DNA of 64,000 nt from Bacillus sp. AFS073361 (GCF_002567005.1 NZ_NUZU01000039.1:341466-405465), one strand, 5' to 3'; shown: positions 33,497-42,396, counted from the first letter of the stretch. Notes: generated by a model not told the origin, from the sequence alone. A program made the numbers and translations.

Positions 33497-34156
33497 CTAT
33501 ACTAGTCTTTTCCTTGCTAGTAAATACCCAAAACCAATAACAAAGACTGTAATTGCAGTAGGAATCAATAACTGTAAATCACGAGTGAGAAATGATACAA
33601 ATTCGGGTTCCTCGACAATCATTTCTCCTGCAGTCCAAGATAAGATTCCTGAACCTGCATAGGAGATAATCGGGTACTTCTCCATTGCTATTAATATTAA
33701 CTGGCTTCCAAAGACAACAATTGGAACACTTACAATCACACCGATCACAATACCGCCCAAATTCCCACCAACTGCCCCCGCAATAGCTAGGACATTATCA
33801 AGAGACATGACAGCATCTGCAATGATAATTGTTTTGACAGCGGAAAATAAACTTGCCCCGCCCTCTTTCAGATGTTCCTCCTCCTCACCAATTAATAACT
33901 TAATGGCAATATACACGAGCAGAAGGCCGCCAATAAAGGTAACGAACGGTACGTCAAGCAGGTTAACAATGACTACTGCAAAAAGTAAACGTAAAATAAT
34001 CGCTCCAAAGGTTCCCCAAAAGATTGCTTTCTTTTGCTGTTTCTTTGGAACATTTCGTGACGCCATTGCAATTACAACTGCATTATCTCCACTTAATACA
34101 ATATTAATTACTATAACTTTCAATAATACTGCAAATGACAAACCAAAAATCTCCAA
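33497..34156 (-). CDS. TerC family integral membrane protein (YjbE-like)
   Basis: A roughly 219-residue membrane protein with about seven helices. It has the two acidic TerC motifs, NIVLSGDNAVVIAMA near the N-terminus and ADAVMSLDNVLAIAG in the middle, whose Asp/Asn residues are thought to coordinate metal. The family includes Bacillus YjbE, YkoY and YceF, linked to manganese export or metalation of exoenzymes. The start is probably TTG at 34156, six bases after AGAGGTG; a GTG at 34165 overlaps the ribosome binding site. No yybP-ykoY riboswitch is visible upstream, although the spacer is too short to hold one. Confidence 0.85.
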   Translation of the reverse strand: MEIFGLSFAVLLKVIVINIVLSGDNAVVIAMASRNVPKKQQKKAIFWGTFGAIILRLLFAVVIVNLLDVPFVTFIGGLLLVYIAIKLLIGEEEEHLKEGGASLFSAVKTIIIADAVMSLDNVLAIAGAVGGNLGGIVIGVIVSVPIVVFGSQLILIAMEKYPIISYAGSGILSWTAGEMIVEEPEFVSFLTRDLQLLIPTAITVFVIGFGYLLARKRLV

Positions 34157-34241
34157 AATATTCACCTCTGGACAAGTTTAACTTTGTCATTATATTCATT
34201 TGATATAAAGAATAGAACACCTAATGTCACAATCGAATATT

Positions 34242-34805
34242 TTATCTCTTATCTAATTGAGTATAGCTCTCCATCTTTGTAACTGAATAAGCGACAAAGT
34301 AAAGAGTTAAAAAAATAATAAAATCATATAAAGTGGACCAATTTTTAGGGTTATAAAAGTCGATTGCATCAAAGAAATTCATTCCTCCAAAAGCACTAAT
34401 TGCAGCGAATACGACTCCTTTTAACAAGGGATTCATTTTTGGCTTTATTTGTAGAGCAATCATGATCCCAACTGGTGCTAAAGAGAAGTGATAAGGTAAA
34501 AACAGAAAGGGGGCTAGTGGAATGATTACCATTGGATAAGACCACAACCCTAGAGATAAGGCAGCAAGATCTATTGTAAGTGACAATATAATGGTCATTA
34601 AGCCTGCTAAAAGAAGGCGTGCTGTGCTATCTTTTTTCCTAAATATAATCCAAACAATCCATGGAATAATAAATAAGGCCACTCCAAACCACCATTGCCA
34701 TGTTGAGAGAAAATCTTCTTTCAATGTTTTAGCAAATAAAGAACAAACCTCAGTGAGCTGGTTGTAAGCTTTTTCTGATTGAGCGAGCCCTTCCTCAAAT
34801 GCCAT
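34242..34805 (-). CDS. Predicted membrane protein, CBO0543-like
   Basis: A 187-residue protein with about five membrane helices: WWFGVALFIIPWIVWIIF, LLLAGLMTIILSLTIDLAAL, PMVIIPLAPFLFLPYHFSLA, GVVFAAISAFGGMNFF and IIFLTLYFVAYSV. The conserved FFDAIDFYNPKNWSTLYDF near the C-terminus fits the CBO0543 group of Firmicute membrane proteins, which have no known function. The start ATG follows AAGGAG at a slightly long distance, and an out-of-frame ATG lies four bases earlier. It may be co-transcribed with the TerC gene, 85 bp downstream. Confidence 0.65.
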   Translation of the reverse strand: MAFEEGLAQSEKAYNQLTEVCSLFAKTLKEDFLSTWQWWFGVALFIIPWIVWIIFRKKDSTARLLLAGLMTIILSLTIDLAALSLGLWSYPMVIIPLAPFLFLPYHFSLAPVGIMIALQIKPKMNPLLKGVVFAAISAFGGMNFFDAIDFYNPKNWSTLYDFIIFLTLYFVAYSVTKMESYTQLDKR

Positions 34806-34868
34806 TCATATTACATCTCCTTAAAACATAGTTATTACATTTTTTCTGTTAAACAGTCTTTTATTCAC

Positions 34869-34937
34869 TTAGCCTTTTAAAGAATTTTCATAACCTAAAA
34901 TTAAAAAGTTCATTAAAAATAACTTATCAATTTCCAT
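34869..34937 (-). CDS. Possible 22-residue small protein
   Basis: On the minus strand ATG at 34937 follows AAGAGGTGAG and opens a frame MEIDKLFLMNFLILGYENS ending in LKG. It lies upstream of the CBO0543-like gene. Only the ribosome binding site supports it. The rest of the spacer 34806-35149 shows nothing recognisable. Confidence 0.25.
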   Translation of the reverse strand: MEIDKLFLMNFLILGYENSLKG

Positions 34938-35149
34938 TTGTTCTCACCTCTTCCGTATTTTTTACTGACATAGAAATAGATATGCATTTCTTAGGACTTA
35001 AACCTTTTAAGGGAAATTGACAAAAATGAGCTAATAAAATGAGGATGTACATTAGTATGGCTAGAGTTAACAGAAGTAGAAGGTGATTCAGGCTACAATT
35101 CACTCCTTGAAAGAATTGACACTACTAATGATTTTTAATCAGATGATTC

Positions 35150-35292
35150 AATCTAACAATTTTAATTGTGTGGAACACTTTAAGCAAGAACTAGAAAAGT
35201 ATTTAAAATACTATAATCACAAACGAATCAAGGCAAAATTAAAAGGCATGAGTTCAGTTCAATACCGAGCTCATGCCCAACAAGCTGCCTAA
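35150..35292 (+). pseudogene. IS3-family transposase remnant (C-terminus of OrfB)
   Basis: The frame ends with VEHFKQELEKYLKYYNHKR followed by IKAKLKGMSSVQYRAHAQQA, the typical C-terminus of IS150/IS3-type transposases (rve domain end). The DDE catalytic part and OrfA are absent, and no terminal inverted repeat can be seen. It abuts a truncated alcohol dehydrogenase gene, so insertion followed by deletion is likely. Confidence 0.8.
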
Positions 35293-35305
35293 CGAAATAT
35301 TGTGT

Positions 35306-35452
35306 CTAATAATAAGAAACATCGGTTCCACAGATTCCCACAATTTCGATGCGGAGTATTCCTTCCTCAGCTGAGATATCCGGTATATCAAATTCATGAA
35401 GAGCTGTTTCCTTTTGACCTACTGCTACCGCTGCTAAAACTTTTTTAGCCAT
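35306..35452 (-). pseudogene. Truncated zinc alcohol dehydrogenase (first 48 codons)
   Basis: On the minus strand, ATG at 35452 follows AAAGGAGGC and encodes MAKKVLAAVAVGQKETALHE, then ISAEEGILRIEIVGICGTDV and SYY, then a stop. It matches the N-terminus of the intact zinc dehydrogenase at 45290-46384, including the zinc ligand motif CGTDVSYY, and breaks off just after it next to the IS3 remnant. It was evidently the second gene after the decarboxylase at 35470. Confidence 0.8.
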
Positions 35453-35469
35453 TTGTTTGCCTCCTTTTG

Positions 35470-36462
35470 TTATAATGTATATTTTTCTAAAGTAGATTTG
35501 GCAAACAAATCTTCTATCTTTAATTGGTTCTTGATCATTCCCTGTTCATAGGAATAGGCTACAGCCGCTTCTAAGGTTTGGCGGTTATTTTCTAATCCGT
35601 ATGGCCAGAAATCCTCTCCCATTAATTCTCTCGTATTCTCCCATTCGGAAGTGAACCATGGAAGTGTTACTTTTAATGCGGCCGTTTGCTTGAAACCCTC
35701 ATATACCTTTTGTTTTGCCTGCTCAAAAGCCTTGAATAAATTTTGAGCAACCCATGGATGTTCTGCTAAAATTTCATCTTTTATCGCTACTACATGCATA
35801 ATAGGAAAAATCCCGGTACGCTTGTAATATTCCTTTTCAACAGCTGGATAATCAGGAAAAAGACGCTGAACATTTGGCGACCCTTCAAGAAAACAAGACG
35901 GTGCACGTGGTGCGATAAAAGCATCTATTTCTCCAGATTCGAGCATTTGATTTAAAGTTTGGTTATCATCGATTTGCCTGATGTTAATATTCCAAGGTAG
36001 GTCAAGCTTAATCTTCTCGATTCGGCCTGCTGTTTCTTGTCCGCCAATATACCAATTCATGTCGGCTGGATGAACTCCGTAATCATGTTGGAGTATACCA
36101 CGAATCCAAAGGCAGGCGGTTAACTGATATTCTGGAATCCCAACTCGTTTTCCTTTTAGATCTTCCGGTTTTTTTATACCAGAATTCTTATTGATATAAA
36201 TGCCGGAATGGCGGAAGAATCGGGACATAAAAACGGGAATCGCCGTGAAATTAGGATAACCGCGATCCTTAGCAACTAAATAAGATGATAAGGATAATTC
36301 TGCTACATCAAATTCTTGGTGACGCATCATTCTCCAAAAGGTTTCCTCAACCGGCATATTCAACCAATTAAGATCAATTCCTTCTACTTGAACAGAACCA
36401 TTAGTTAGAGCATGGATCCGATCGTAATCCCAGCAGGCAAAGCTTAATGATAGTTTAGACAT
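35470..36462 (-). CDS. 4,5-dihydroxyphthalate decarboxylase-like protein (Pht5 family)
   Basis: A 330-residue protein with the periplasmic-binding-protein fold but no signal peptide or lipobox, as in the cytosolic 4,5-dihydroxyphthalate decarboxylases. It has SFACWDYDRIHALTNGSVQV, EETFWRMMRHQEFDVAELSL, FFRHSGIYINKNSGIKKPED, LKGKRVGIPEYQLTACLWIR, MLESGEIDAFIAPRAPSCF and FPIMHVVAIKDE, close to the Pht5 family pattern. The expected reaction is 4,5-dihydroxyphthalate to protocatechuate plus CO2. Start ATG at 36462 follows GAGAGGAAG; the frame to 36510 lacks a site. It is divergent from an IclR regulator and was once followed by a zinc dehydrogenase. The true substrate may be another dihydroxy aromatic acid. 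Confidence 0.78.
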   Translation of the reverse strand: MSKLSLSFACWDYDRIHALTNGSVQVEGIDLNWLNMPVEETFWRMMRHQEFDVAELSLSSYLVAKDRGYPNFTAIPVFMSRFFRHSGIYINKNSGIKKPEDLKGKRVGIPEYQLTACLWIRGILQHDYGVHPADMNWYIGGQETAGRIEKIKLDLPWNINIRQIDDNQTLNQMLESGEIDAFIAPRAPSCFLEGSPNVQRLFPDYPAVEKEYYKRTGIFPIMHVVAIKDEILAEHPWVAQNLFKAFEQAKQKVYEGFKQTAALKVTLPWFTSEWENTRELMGEDFWPYGLENNRQTLEAAVAYSYEQGMIKNQLKIEDLFAKSTLEKYTL

Positions 36463-36653
36463 ATAGCAACTTCCTCTCTCAATTACTTTATAAAAAATTA
36501 TATCTTTCATAATGCCTTATGGATGCATGTGTTGGAAACAGGCTGTCCCTTTATACGGCACACTATTTAGCGAAATCATTTGAAAAAATAGGTATTTGTC
36601 GTTAAAATAATAATAATAAAAATATTATGAAAATAAAAAGTGAGGGACGAAAA

Positions 36654-37406
36654 ATGTTGTCTTCAGTACATAATGCAATCAGAATTTTACAGACATTTTC
36701 GAAGACAGAGACGGAATTAGGAATAACTGAATTGAGTATTCGATTAGGGCTGGCAAAGAGTACTGTTTTCCGGCTTATGAAAACATTAAATGAATCAAAT
36801 TTAGTCGAAAAAAATCAGGAAACCCAAAAATATCAATTAGGTATCGCTGCATTCGAGCTCGGCTTCACTGTCTATCATTCAATGGAACTACGCAGAGTTT
36901 CAGTCACTATCCTTGAAAAGCTAGCAAAGTCTATTAACCGCGTTGTACGGCTTGGTGTATATGATAATGGTGGAGTGGTATACCTTGTTAAGCGAAGTCC
37001 CGATGGGGATAATGGAACGAAATCGAAGATCGGTGACCGGATTCCTACACACTGCACTGCAATTGGTAAAATGCTGTTAGCTCACCAAAATGACAAAGAA
37101 GTTGAAAGGGTAATTGAAGATGGTTTGACTCAATATACAGATAAAACAATTGTTTCTGCAAACGAATTGAGAGAAAATTTAAACGAAATTAGAAAGAAAG
37201 ATTTTGCTTTAACAATGGAAGAGTTGAGAAATGGAATCTCCTCTGTAGCAGTACCTGTAAAAAATGACTTAGGAAAAGTGGTAGGCGCGATAAGCATTAC
37301 CGGTTCTAGATCATTTTTTTATTTAAATCAGATCGAGCAATACGTGCGTGAACTCAGACATTGCAGCAGCCTGATTACAGAACGAATGGGAATGGACTAC
37401 TATTAA
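36654..37406 (+). CDS. IclR family transcriptional regulator (IclR-1)
   Basis: A 250-residue IclR-type regulator. The winged HTH at residues 1-65 has VHNAIRILQTF and ITELSIRLGLAKSTVFRLMK. The effector-binding domain has VRLGVYDNGGVVYLVKR, THCTAIGKMLLAH and FALTMEELRNGISSVAVPV. The start is ATG at 36654 with GTGAGGGA upstream; an ATG at 36627 lacks a site. It lies between the divergent decarboxylase and the ABC importer. IclR proteins commonly control aromatic-acid catabolism. The motif TTGTTCCATATA found before neighbouring operons is a candidate target for this protein or IclR-2. A terminator follows at 37452-37480. Confidence 0.93.
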   Translation: MLSSVHNAIRILQTFSKTETELGITELSIRLGLAKSTVFRLMKTLNESNLVEKNQETQKYQLGIAAFELGFTVYHSMELRRVSVTILEKLAKSINRVVRLGVYDNGGVVYLVKRSPDGDNGTKSKIGDRIPTHCTAIGKMLLAHQNDKEVERVIEDGLTQYTDKTIVSANELRENLNEIRKKDFALTMEELRNGISSVAVPVKNDLGKVVGAISITGSRSFFYLNQIEQYVRELRHCSSLITERMGMDYY

Positions 37407-37450
37407 TTAATAATAGACTGATAGCAGTAATTACATACTTAATTTTCGAG

Positions 37451-37484
37451 AAATGATTAGTCTAACTAATCATTCTTTCTTTTT
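37451..37484 (+). terminator. Terminator of iclR-1
   Basis: AATGATTAGT and ACTAATCATT form a 10-bp stem with a 3-nt loop, followed by CTTTCTTTTT. Confidence 0.85.
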
Positions 37485-37603
37485 ATATAAAGTTAACTAT
37501 AGGTTTTCATTTTTATTTTAGTAAAATGTGTTGGAGTACGTTGATGAATAACATTCATTGTTAATATTTACAAGTTAACAATAGTGAAAATTTTTTTAAG
37601 CTC

Positions 37604-37620
37604 GTTCCATATATGAGAAC
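37604..37620. promoter_or_regulatory. IclR-type operator GTTCCATATATGAGAAC
   Basis: Inverted repeat GTTC-N9-GAAC with the CATATA core shared with sites at 40807, 45179, 49955 and 51553. It lies 200 bp upstream of the ABC importer. Confidence 0.58.
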
Positions 37621-37720
37621 AAAGCAAATTACACGCTTATTTTTTTATGAGAATATATTTACTGTAATATTTAGAATATTTTTTAAAAGATAACGAAGAC
37701 ATTCCGATTTTTTTTCGGAG

Positions 37721-37734
37721 TGAAAGCGTTTCCT
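37721..37734 (+). promoter_or_regulatory. CcpA cre box TGAAAGCGTTTCCT
   Basis: Matches the cre consensus TGWAARCGYTWNCW at every position. It lies about 90 bp upstream of the substrate-binding protein gene, suggesting catabolite control of the importer. Confidence 0.6.
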
Positions 37735-37823
37735 TGAAGGAGGAGATAGGTGGTAGAAGGAATCGTTCAATAAAACTGTAATTATTATTTCTTGTACTAA
37801 TAAAACAAATCTAGGGGGGCTAA

Positions 37824-38849
37824 ATGATGAAAAAAGTAGTATATGGATTTTCACAAAAACTATTCGTCGTACCATTCTTGATACTAGCTTTGATACTTAG
37901 TGCTTGTGGAAAAACGGAGAATACTCAATCAAATGTAAAAGCTGGAGACGGTACAAGTAAAGATGGAAAAACGAGCATTAGCATGGCATTCCCTTCCTAT
38001 AATGCTAGCTATCTGCCAGTATTCGTTGCTGAAAAGAATAAGCTGTTTGAGAAAAACAATCTTGTAGTTTCTATTACAAAGGTACAGGGCGGAGTCATTG
38101 CGCTTAGAGGACTTCAGACAAATGAGTTTCAGATTATTTCCAGTCTTCCAGAATCAGTCATAAATGGCATCGCATCTGGAGCGAATATCAAGTTGATTGG
38201 GACATTTGACGATCAATCCATGTATAGTATTTACGCAACATCAGATATCAAAAAACCGGAAGATCTTAAAGGACAAGTTGTGGCAACGAATCGGACAGGA
38301 AATGGCACAGACATTCAGCTCCGCTGGTGGTTACAGCACAATGGATTGGAACCTGATAAGGATGTCCGTATTATAGAAGCCGGTGAAAACTCAACTCGTC
38401 TTCAAGCATTAGTAACCGGTCAAGCGAAGTTAACCATTCTAAGTCAGCCAACAGATTTAAAAGCAGAAGCTGCCGGAATGCATAAATTATCTCTTATGAG
38501 GGATGACCTGAAAACGTATAATCACAACATGTTAATTGCCAATGGAGAGTTTTTAAAGAACAATCCGGAAGCAGCAAAAGGCTTTATGGCTGCTATTGCT
38601 GAAGCAACCGAGTATGCAAAAAAGCCAGAAAATAAAGAGGAAATGGTTCAAATCATAATGGAAAAATTAGAAATGAGTCAGGGAGACGCTGAAAAATCTG
38701 TTGATTTCGTGTTGCCTGCTTTAGCAGATAAAGGTAAAGCTAACATTGAAGGGCTTGAATGGGCTGTTAAAACGGCGAAAGAAGCCGGGATGTTAACAGG
38801 TGATATAACAATCGACCAATTATATGATGATTCTTATATTGTAGATTAA
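37824..38849 (+). CDS. NitT/TauT-type ABC transporter substrate-binding lipoprotein
   Basis: A 341-residue extracytoplasmic solute-binding protein of the NMT1/SsuA-like group. The signal sequence ends in LILSAC with Cys28 as lipidation site. The mature part shows ISMAFPSYNASYLPVFVAEK, EKNNLVVSITKVQGGVIAL, KKPEDLKGQVVATNRTGNGT and LQALVTGQAKLTIL. It begins a three-gene importer operon with ATPase and permease. Family members bind sulfonates, nitrate, thiamine precursors or aromatic acids such as phthalate. Position within the aromatic-acid island suggests uptake of the aromatic substrate; this is inference. The start (two adjacent ATGs) follows AGGGGGG. Confidence 0.88.
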   Translation: MMKKVVYGFSQKLFVVPFLILALILSACGKTENTQSNVKAGDGTSKDGKTSISMAFPSYNASYLPVFVAEKNKLFEKNNLVVSITKVQGGVIALRGLQTNEFQIISSLPESVINGIASGANIKLIGTFDDQSMYSIYATSDIKKPEDLKGQVVATNRTGNGTDIQLRWWLQHNGLEPDKDVRIIEAGENSTRLQALVTGQAKLTILSQPTDLKAEAAGMHKLSLMRDDLKTYNHNMLIANGEFLKNNPEAAKGFMAAIAEATEYAKKPENKEEMVQIIMEKLEMSQGDAEKSVDFVLPALADKGKANIEGLEWAVKTAKEAGMLTGDITIDQLYDDSYIVD

Positions 38850-38893
38850 ACAAGTACATTCTTAAGTAAAATCTATCTAAAGAGGTGATCGCC

Positions 38894-39709
38894 ATGACTA
38901 AAACATTCGTAAAAACAAAGACCCCTATTTTAAAATTTGATAATCTGAACGTTATTTATAATGAAGGTCAGCCGAATCAAGTACATGCATTAAAGGATGT
39001 TTCCGGAGAAATACATGAGGGAGAATTTATTTCGATCATAGGACCGAGCGGATGTGGAAAAAGTACGCTTCTTCACACATTAGATGGCCTGCTTAAGCCT
39101 ACCTCTGGTACTATTTTGATAAATGGATCAGAAGTTCATGGACCTGATGAAAATAGAGCAATGGTATTCCAGGATTTTGCCTTAATGCCATGGCAAACAG
39201 TCTATGATAATGTTGCTTTTGGATTACGGATGGCAGGAAAGAAAAACAAGGAGATTCGTGATAAAGTCTTGCATTATATCAAAATGGTTGGCTTGGAAGG
39301 TTTTGAACATAAATACCCTCATCAGCTGTCCGGAGGAATGAAACAAAGGGTTGGAATCGCCCGTGGTTTTGCAGTAGAGCCAAAGGTTTTACTGATGGAC
39401 GAGCCATTCTCTGCGATAGATGAACAAACACGGGAAATCATGCAGGAAGAAGTCTTGAAAATCATGTTAAATGAGAAGAAAACGGTCATTTTCATCACAC
39501 ACTCGATTGATGAAGCGGTTTTTCTCTCCAGCAGAATTATCTTAATGTCCGTGCGGCCTGGACAAATAGTGGATGAAATTAAAATAGATATCCCTTATCC
39601 AAGAACGCTTGAAACGAAAGTGTTACCCGAATACCAGGAATATAAGCAGTCGATTTGGGATCATCTAAAAGGGGAAGTAAGAAGGCAATATAAGAAGGGG
39701 GAAGCATAA
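38894..39709 (+). CDS. NitT/TauT-type ABC transporter ATP-binding protein
   Basis: A 271-residue ATPase of the SsuB/TauB group. It has Walker A GPSGCGKST, the Q-loop VFQDFALMPWQTVYDNV, signature LSGGMKQRVGIARGF, Walker B VLLMDEPFSAIDEQTR and the switch His in IFITHSIDEAVFLS. The start is ATG at 38894 behind AAAGAGGTG; a GTG at 38885 overlaps that site. Its stop overlaps the permease start (TAATG), so translation of the two is coupled. It energises import of the ligand bound by the lipoprotein encoded upstream. Confidence 0.94.
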   Translation: MTKTFVKTKTPILKFDNLNVIYNEGQPNQVHALKDVSGEIHEGEFISIIGPSGCGKSTLLHTLDGLLKPTSGTILINGSEVHGPDENRAMVFQDFALMPWQTVYDNVAFGLRMAGKKNKEIRDKVLHYIKMVGLEGFEHKYPHQLSGGMKQRVGIARGFAVEPKVLLMDEPFSAIDEQTREIMQEEVLKIMLNEKKTVIFITHSIDEAVFLSSRIILMSVRPGQIVDEIKIDIPYPRTLETKVLPEYQEYKQSIWDHLKGEVRRQYKKGEA

Positions 39710-40518
39710 TGCAAGAAGTAGGAGTTACTAAAAATCTCTCATCATCTACTTTGAAAAAGAGTACATGGAAGATACCTAAAGGTGTCCTCTATCCTTCTGT
39801 GACACTGCTCATTATTTTAATTATTTGGGAGTTATGCGGTCGCTTAAATCTCATAGATCCGTTTATGTTTAGCTGGCCAAGCAAAATTTTTTCCGAAGCC
39901 ATTGTCTTTTTCGTCTCTGCAGAGGTTTTTACACATCTTGCTGTCAGCGGGATGGAGGTTGGCATTGGATTTGCTATGGCGTTAATCGGAATTCCAATCG
40001 GATTAGCAATGGGATATTGGAAAAATCTTGAATTAGCTTTTGATCCCTTTGTAACAGCACTCTATACAACACCAATGATCGCATTGACACCATTATTTGT
40101 GTTATGGTTCGGTTTAGATACCCTTTCCAAGGTTATGATGGTGTTTGCCCTATCCATTTTCCCAATTTTGATTAACACAATGTCAGGTGTCAAAATGACG
40201 GACCCGTCTTTAATTAAGGCTGCCCGCTCCTATGGGGCAAGCAAAGGACAAATGTTTAAAGAGGTTATTTTGCCTTCAGCCTTCCCATTTATTATTACTG
40301 GAATCCGCTTAGCACTTGGGCGAGCATTAATTGCAGTAGTTGTTGCAGAAATGCTTGCAGGTAATAAGGGAATTGGGTATGCAATCAGGCATGCATCAGA
40401 GCTGTTCCAAACTGCCCAATATTTAGCCTATGTGGCGGTATTAATGGTAGTAGCTGTTTTATTAACAGAGCTTTTAAAGATATTTGAAAAGAAAATTGCT
40501 CCTTGGCGGAATTTATAG
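39709..40518 (+). CDS. NitT/TauT-type ABC transporter permease
   Basis: A 269-residue inner-membrane permease of the BPD_transp_1 family with about six helices, including VTLLIILIIWELCGRLNLID and YVAVLMVVAVLLTELLKIFE. The coupling EAA loop reads AARSYGASKGQMFKEVILP, followed by SAFPFIITGIRLALGRALIA. It overlaps the ATPase stop by one base and ends the operon; a strong terminator lies at 40562-40589. The sequence is normal for SsuC/TauC-type permeases. Confidence 0.94.
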   Translation: MQEVGVTKNLSSSTLKKSTWKIPKGVLYPSVTLLIILIIWELCGRLNLIDPFMFSWPSKIFSEAIVFFVSAEVFTHLAVSGMEVGIGFAMALIGIPIGLAMGYWKNLELAFDPFVTALYTTPMIALTPLFVLWFGLDTLSKVMMVFALSIFPILINTMSGVKMTDPSLIKAARSYGASKGQMFKEVILPSAFPFIITGIRLALGRALIAVVVAEMLAGNKGIGYAIRHASELFQTAQYLAYVAVLMVVAVLLTELLKIFEKKIAPWRNL

Positions 40519-40561
40519 GGTGAAAAAATTATAGTTTGAGCTGTTTTAAGGTTAAAAACGA

Positions 40562-40589
40562 AAAAACTCACCGAAATCGGTGAGTTTTT
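40562..40589. terminator. Terminator of the ABC importer operon
   Basis: AAAAACTCACCG and CGGTGAGTTTTT form a perfect 12-bp stem with loop AAAT, bidirectional by sequence. Confidence 0.9.
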
Positions 40590-40807
40590 CCCTTCCCTCT
40601 CCTTATTATTGGATGGAGTTAAGAGTTACTAAAGGATTATTTAGGTTTTATCTTTTGATTTGGATTTAATATAAATGATGTCCTGATCAACCGTAGATTC
40701 CCTTTTTTGACGAGTTTCTTCTATTTAAATAATGTAATCCCGAGGTTCTTTTTTGCGTGTTTGTTATATTATTTAAAATAGTGGGAAATTTTAAAAAAAG
40801 TGAAACC

Positions 40808-40847
40808 TGTTCCATATACAGCAACAGCATAGTTGTATGTGGAACAA
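40808..40847. promoter_or_regulatory. Double IclR-type operator (TGTTCCATATACA ... TGTATGTGGAACA)
   Basis: Two IclR-like motifs in opposite orientation form a large inverted repeat with 13-bp arms (one mismatch) about 13 bp apart. It lies 65-105 bp upstream of the semialdehyde dehydrogenase. Both arms carry the TTCCA-ATA core shared with the other sites. Confidence 0.65.
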
Positions 40848-40911
40848 TTAGTCGATAAAATAATATTAGAAAGTATTATAGATTGCCATTTTAAAGGAGG
40901 GTTTTTTAACC

Positions 40912-42396
40912 ATGCAAGTTGAAACTAAAACGGTAGTAGAACCTATTGTAAAACCATTTGATTGTTTAAATTATATTGACGGGAAATTTGTTGAATCTGT
41001 AGATGGAAAAACATTTAAAAACGTGAACCCTGTTACCGAAGAAGTTTACGGTACAGTTGCAGAAGGAAGCGCAGCAGATATTGATTTAGCTGTTAAAGCT
41101 GCTAAACGTGCTTTTGAAGAAGGACCATGGGGAAAAATGAGTGTTCAAGCTCGTTCAAAAATTATCCGCAAAGTTGGGGATATTCTTGAAGCAAGACAAG
41201 AAGAAATCGCTCAATTAGAATCATTAGATACTGGTAAACATCTTAAATTCTCACGTCACGTTGATGCTCCTCGTGCAGCAGCAAACTTCCATTTCTTTGC
41301 TGACTATATGCTTTCCGTAGGGACAGAGGCATACCAGGATGAAGTTCATCATGCACTTAACTATGGTTACCGCCGCCCCATCGGAGTAGTTGGATTAATC
41401 CAGCCATGGAACCTTCCATTATTCTTATTAACTTGGAAATTAGCTCCAGCTTTAGCTGCAGGTTGTACAGTCGTTATTAAACCATCTGAATTAACTCCAA
41501 TGACAGCAACAAAATTAATGGAAATTCTTAAAGAAGCTGGCGTGCCAGATGGAGTTGTAAACTTGGTTCACGGTTTTGGACCTGGCGCGGGCAGTGCAAT
41601 CAACAAACACCCTGACATTGCAGGTATTGGCTTTATCGGACAAGTAAGTACAGGTGCTCGGATCATGGCGGAAGCTGCCCCAACATTGAAAAAACTATCT
41701 TTCGAATTAGGAGGTAAAAACCCGAACATCATCTTTGCAGATGTGGATATTGATGAAGTAGTCGCAACAACTGTTAGATCAAGTTTCACAAACCAAGGGG
41801 AAGTTTGCGTTTGCGGTTCAAGAATTTATGTTGAACGCCCAATTTTTGACGAATTCGTAGAAAAATTTGCAGCAAAAACAAGAGAATTAAAAGTTGGTGA
41901 TCCATTTGATCTGTCCAACGATCAAGGCGCATTAGTTGCTAAGGTACACTATGATAAAGTAATGAGCTACCTGAAAATCGCTGAAGAAGAAGGCGGTACT
42001 TTCGTTACAGGAGGTAAGCGTCCTGAAGGTTTGGATAAGGGATATTTCATCGAACCAACTATTATTACTGGTTTAGATGACAGCTCTCGATGTGTTCGTG
42101 AAGAAATCTTTGGACCAGTTGTTACCGTTATTCCATTCGACTCCGAAGAAGAAGTGATTGCAGCAGCAAACGATACTCGGATGGGCTTAAGTAACACAAT
42201 CTGGACAAACGATATCCGTCGTGCCCACCGTGTAGCACAAAAAATCGAATCAGGTTTATCTTATATCAACTGCTGGTTTGTACGTGATTTAAGAACTCCA
42301 TTCGGCGGAACGAAGGATAGTGGAATAGGTCGTGTTGGTGGAGTTCACAGCTGGGAATTCTACACTGAACTAACTAATATTTGTGTTAAACTATAA
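40912..42396 (+). CDS. 2-hydroxymuconic semialdehyde dehydrogenase
   Basis: A 494-residue NAD-dependent aldehyde dehydrogenase. It resembles XylG/DmpC/PraB, which oxidise 2-hydroxymuconate-6-semialdehyde to 2-hydroxymuconate (4-oxalocrotonate enol) in meta-cleavage pathways. Motifs are LNYIDGKFVESVDGKTFKNV near the start, LIQPWNLPLFLLTWKLAPAL, KLSFELGGKNPNIIFADVDI and the catalytic FTNQGEVCVCGSRIYVE. C-terminally it has PFGGTKDSGIGRVGGVHSWE. It begins an operon with the hydratase and decarboxylase genes; IclR-like operators lie upstream. The start ATG follows AAAGGAGGG. A 2-aminomuconate semialdehyde dehydrogenase role is possible because the families overlap. Confidence 0.88.
   Translation: MQVETKTVVEPIVKPFDCLNYIDGKFVESVDGKTFKNVNPVTEEVYGTVAEGSAADIDLAVKAAKRAFEEGPWGKMSVQARSKIIRKVGDILEARQEEIAQLESLDTGKHLKFSRHVDAPRAAANFHFFADYMLSVGTEAYQDEVHHALNYGYRRPIGVVGLIQPWNLPLFLLTWKLAPALAAGCTVVIKPSELTPMTATKLMEILKEAGVPDGVVNLVHGFGPGAGSAINKHPDIAGIGFIGQVSTGARIMAEAAPTLKKLSFELGGKNPNIIFADVDIDEVVATTVRSSFTNQGEVCVCGSRIYVERPIFDEFVEKFAAKTRELKVGDPFDLSNDQGALVAKVHYDKVMSYLKIAEEEGGTFVTGGKRPEGLDKGYFIEPTIITGLDDSSRCVREEIFGPVVTVIPFDSEEEVIAAANDTRMGLSNTIWTNDIRRAHRVAQKIESGLSYINCWFVRDLRTPFGGTKDSGIGRVGGVHSWEFYTELTNICVKL

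Noticed and set aside
34157..34241. yybP-ykoY manganese riboswitch before the TerC gene
   Set aside because: The spacer is only about 85 bp and shows no conserved riboswitch loops.
35470..36462. ABC transporter substrate-binding protein
   Set aside because: The fold is that of a binding protein but there is no signal peptide or lipobox, and the conserved segments fit dihydroxyphthalate decarboxylases; the ABC operon nearby has its own binding protein.
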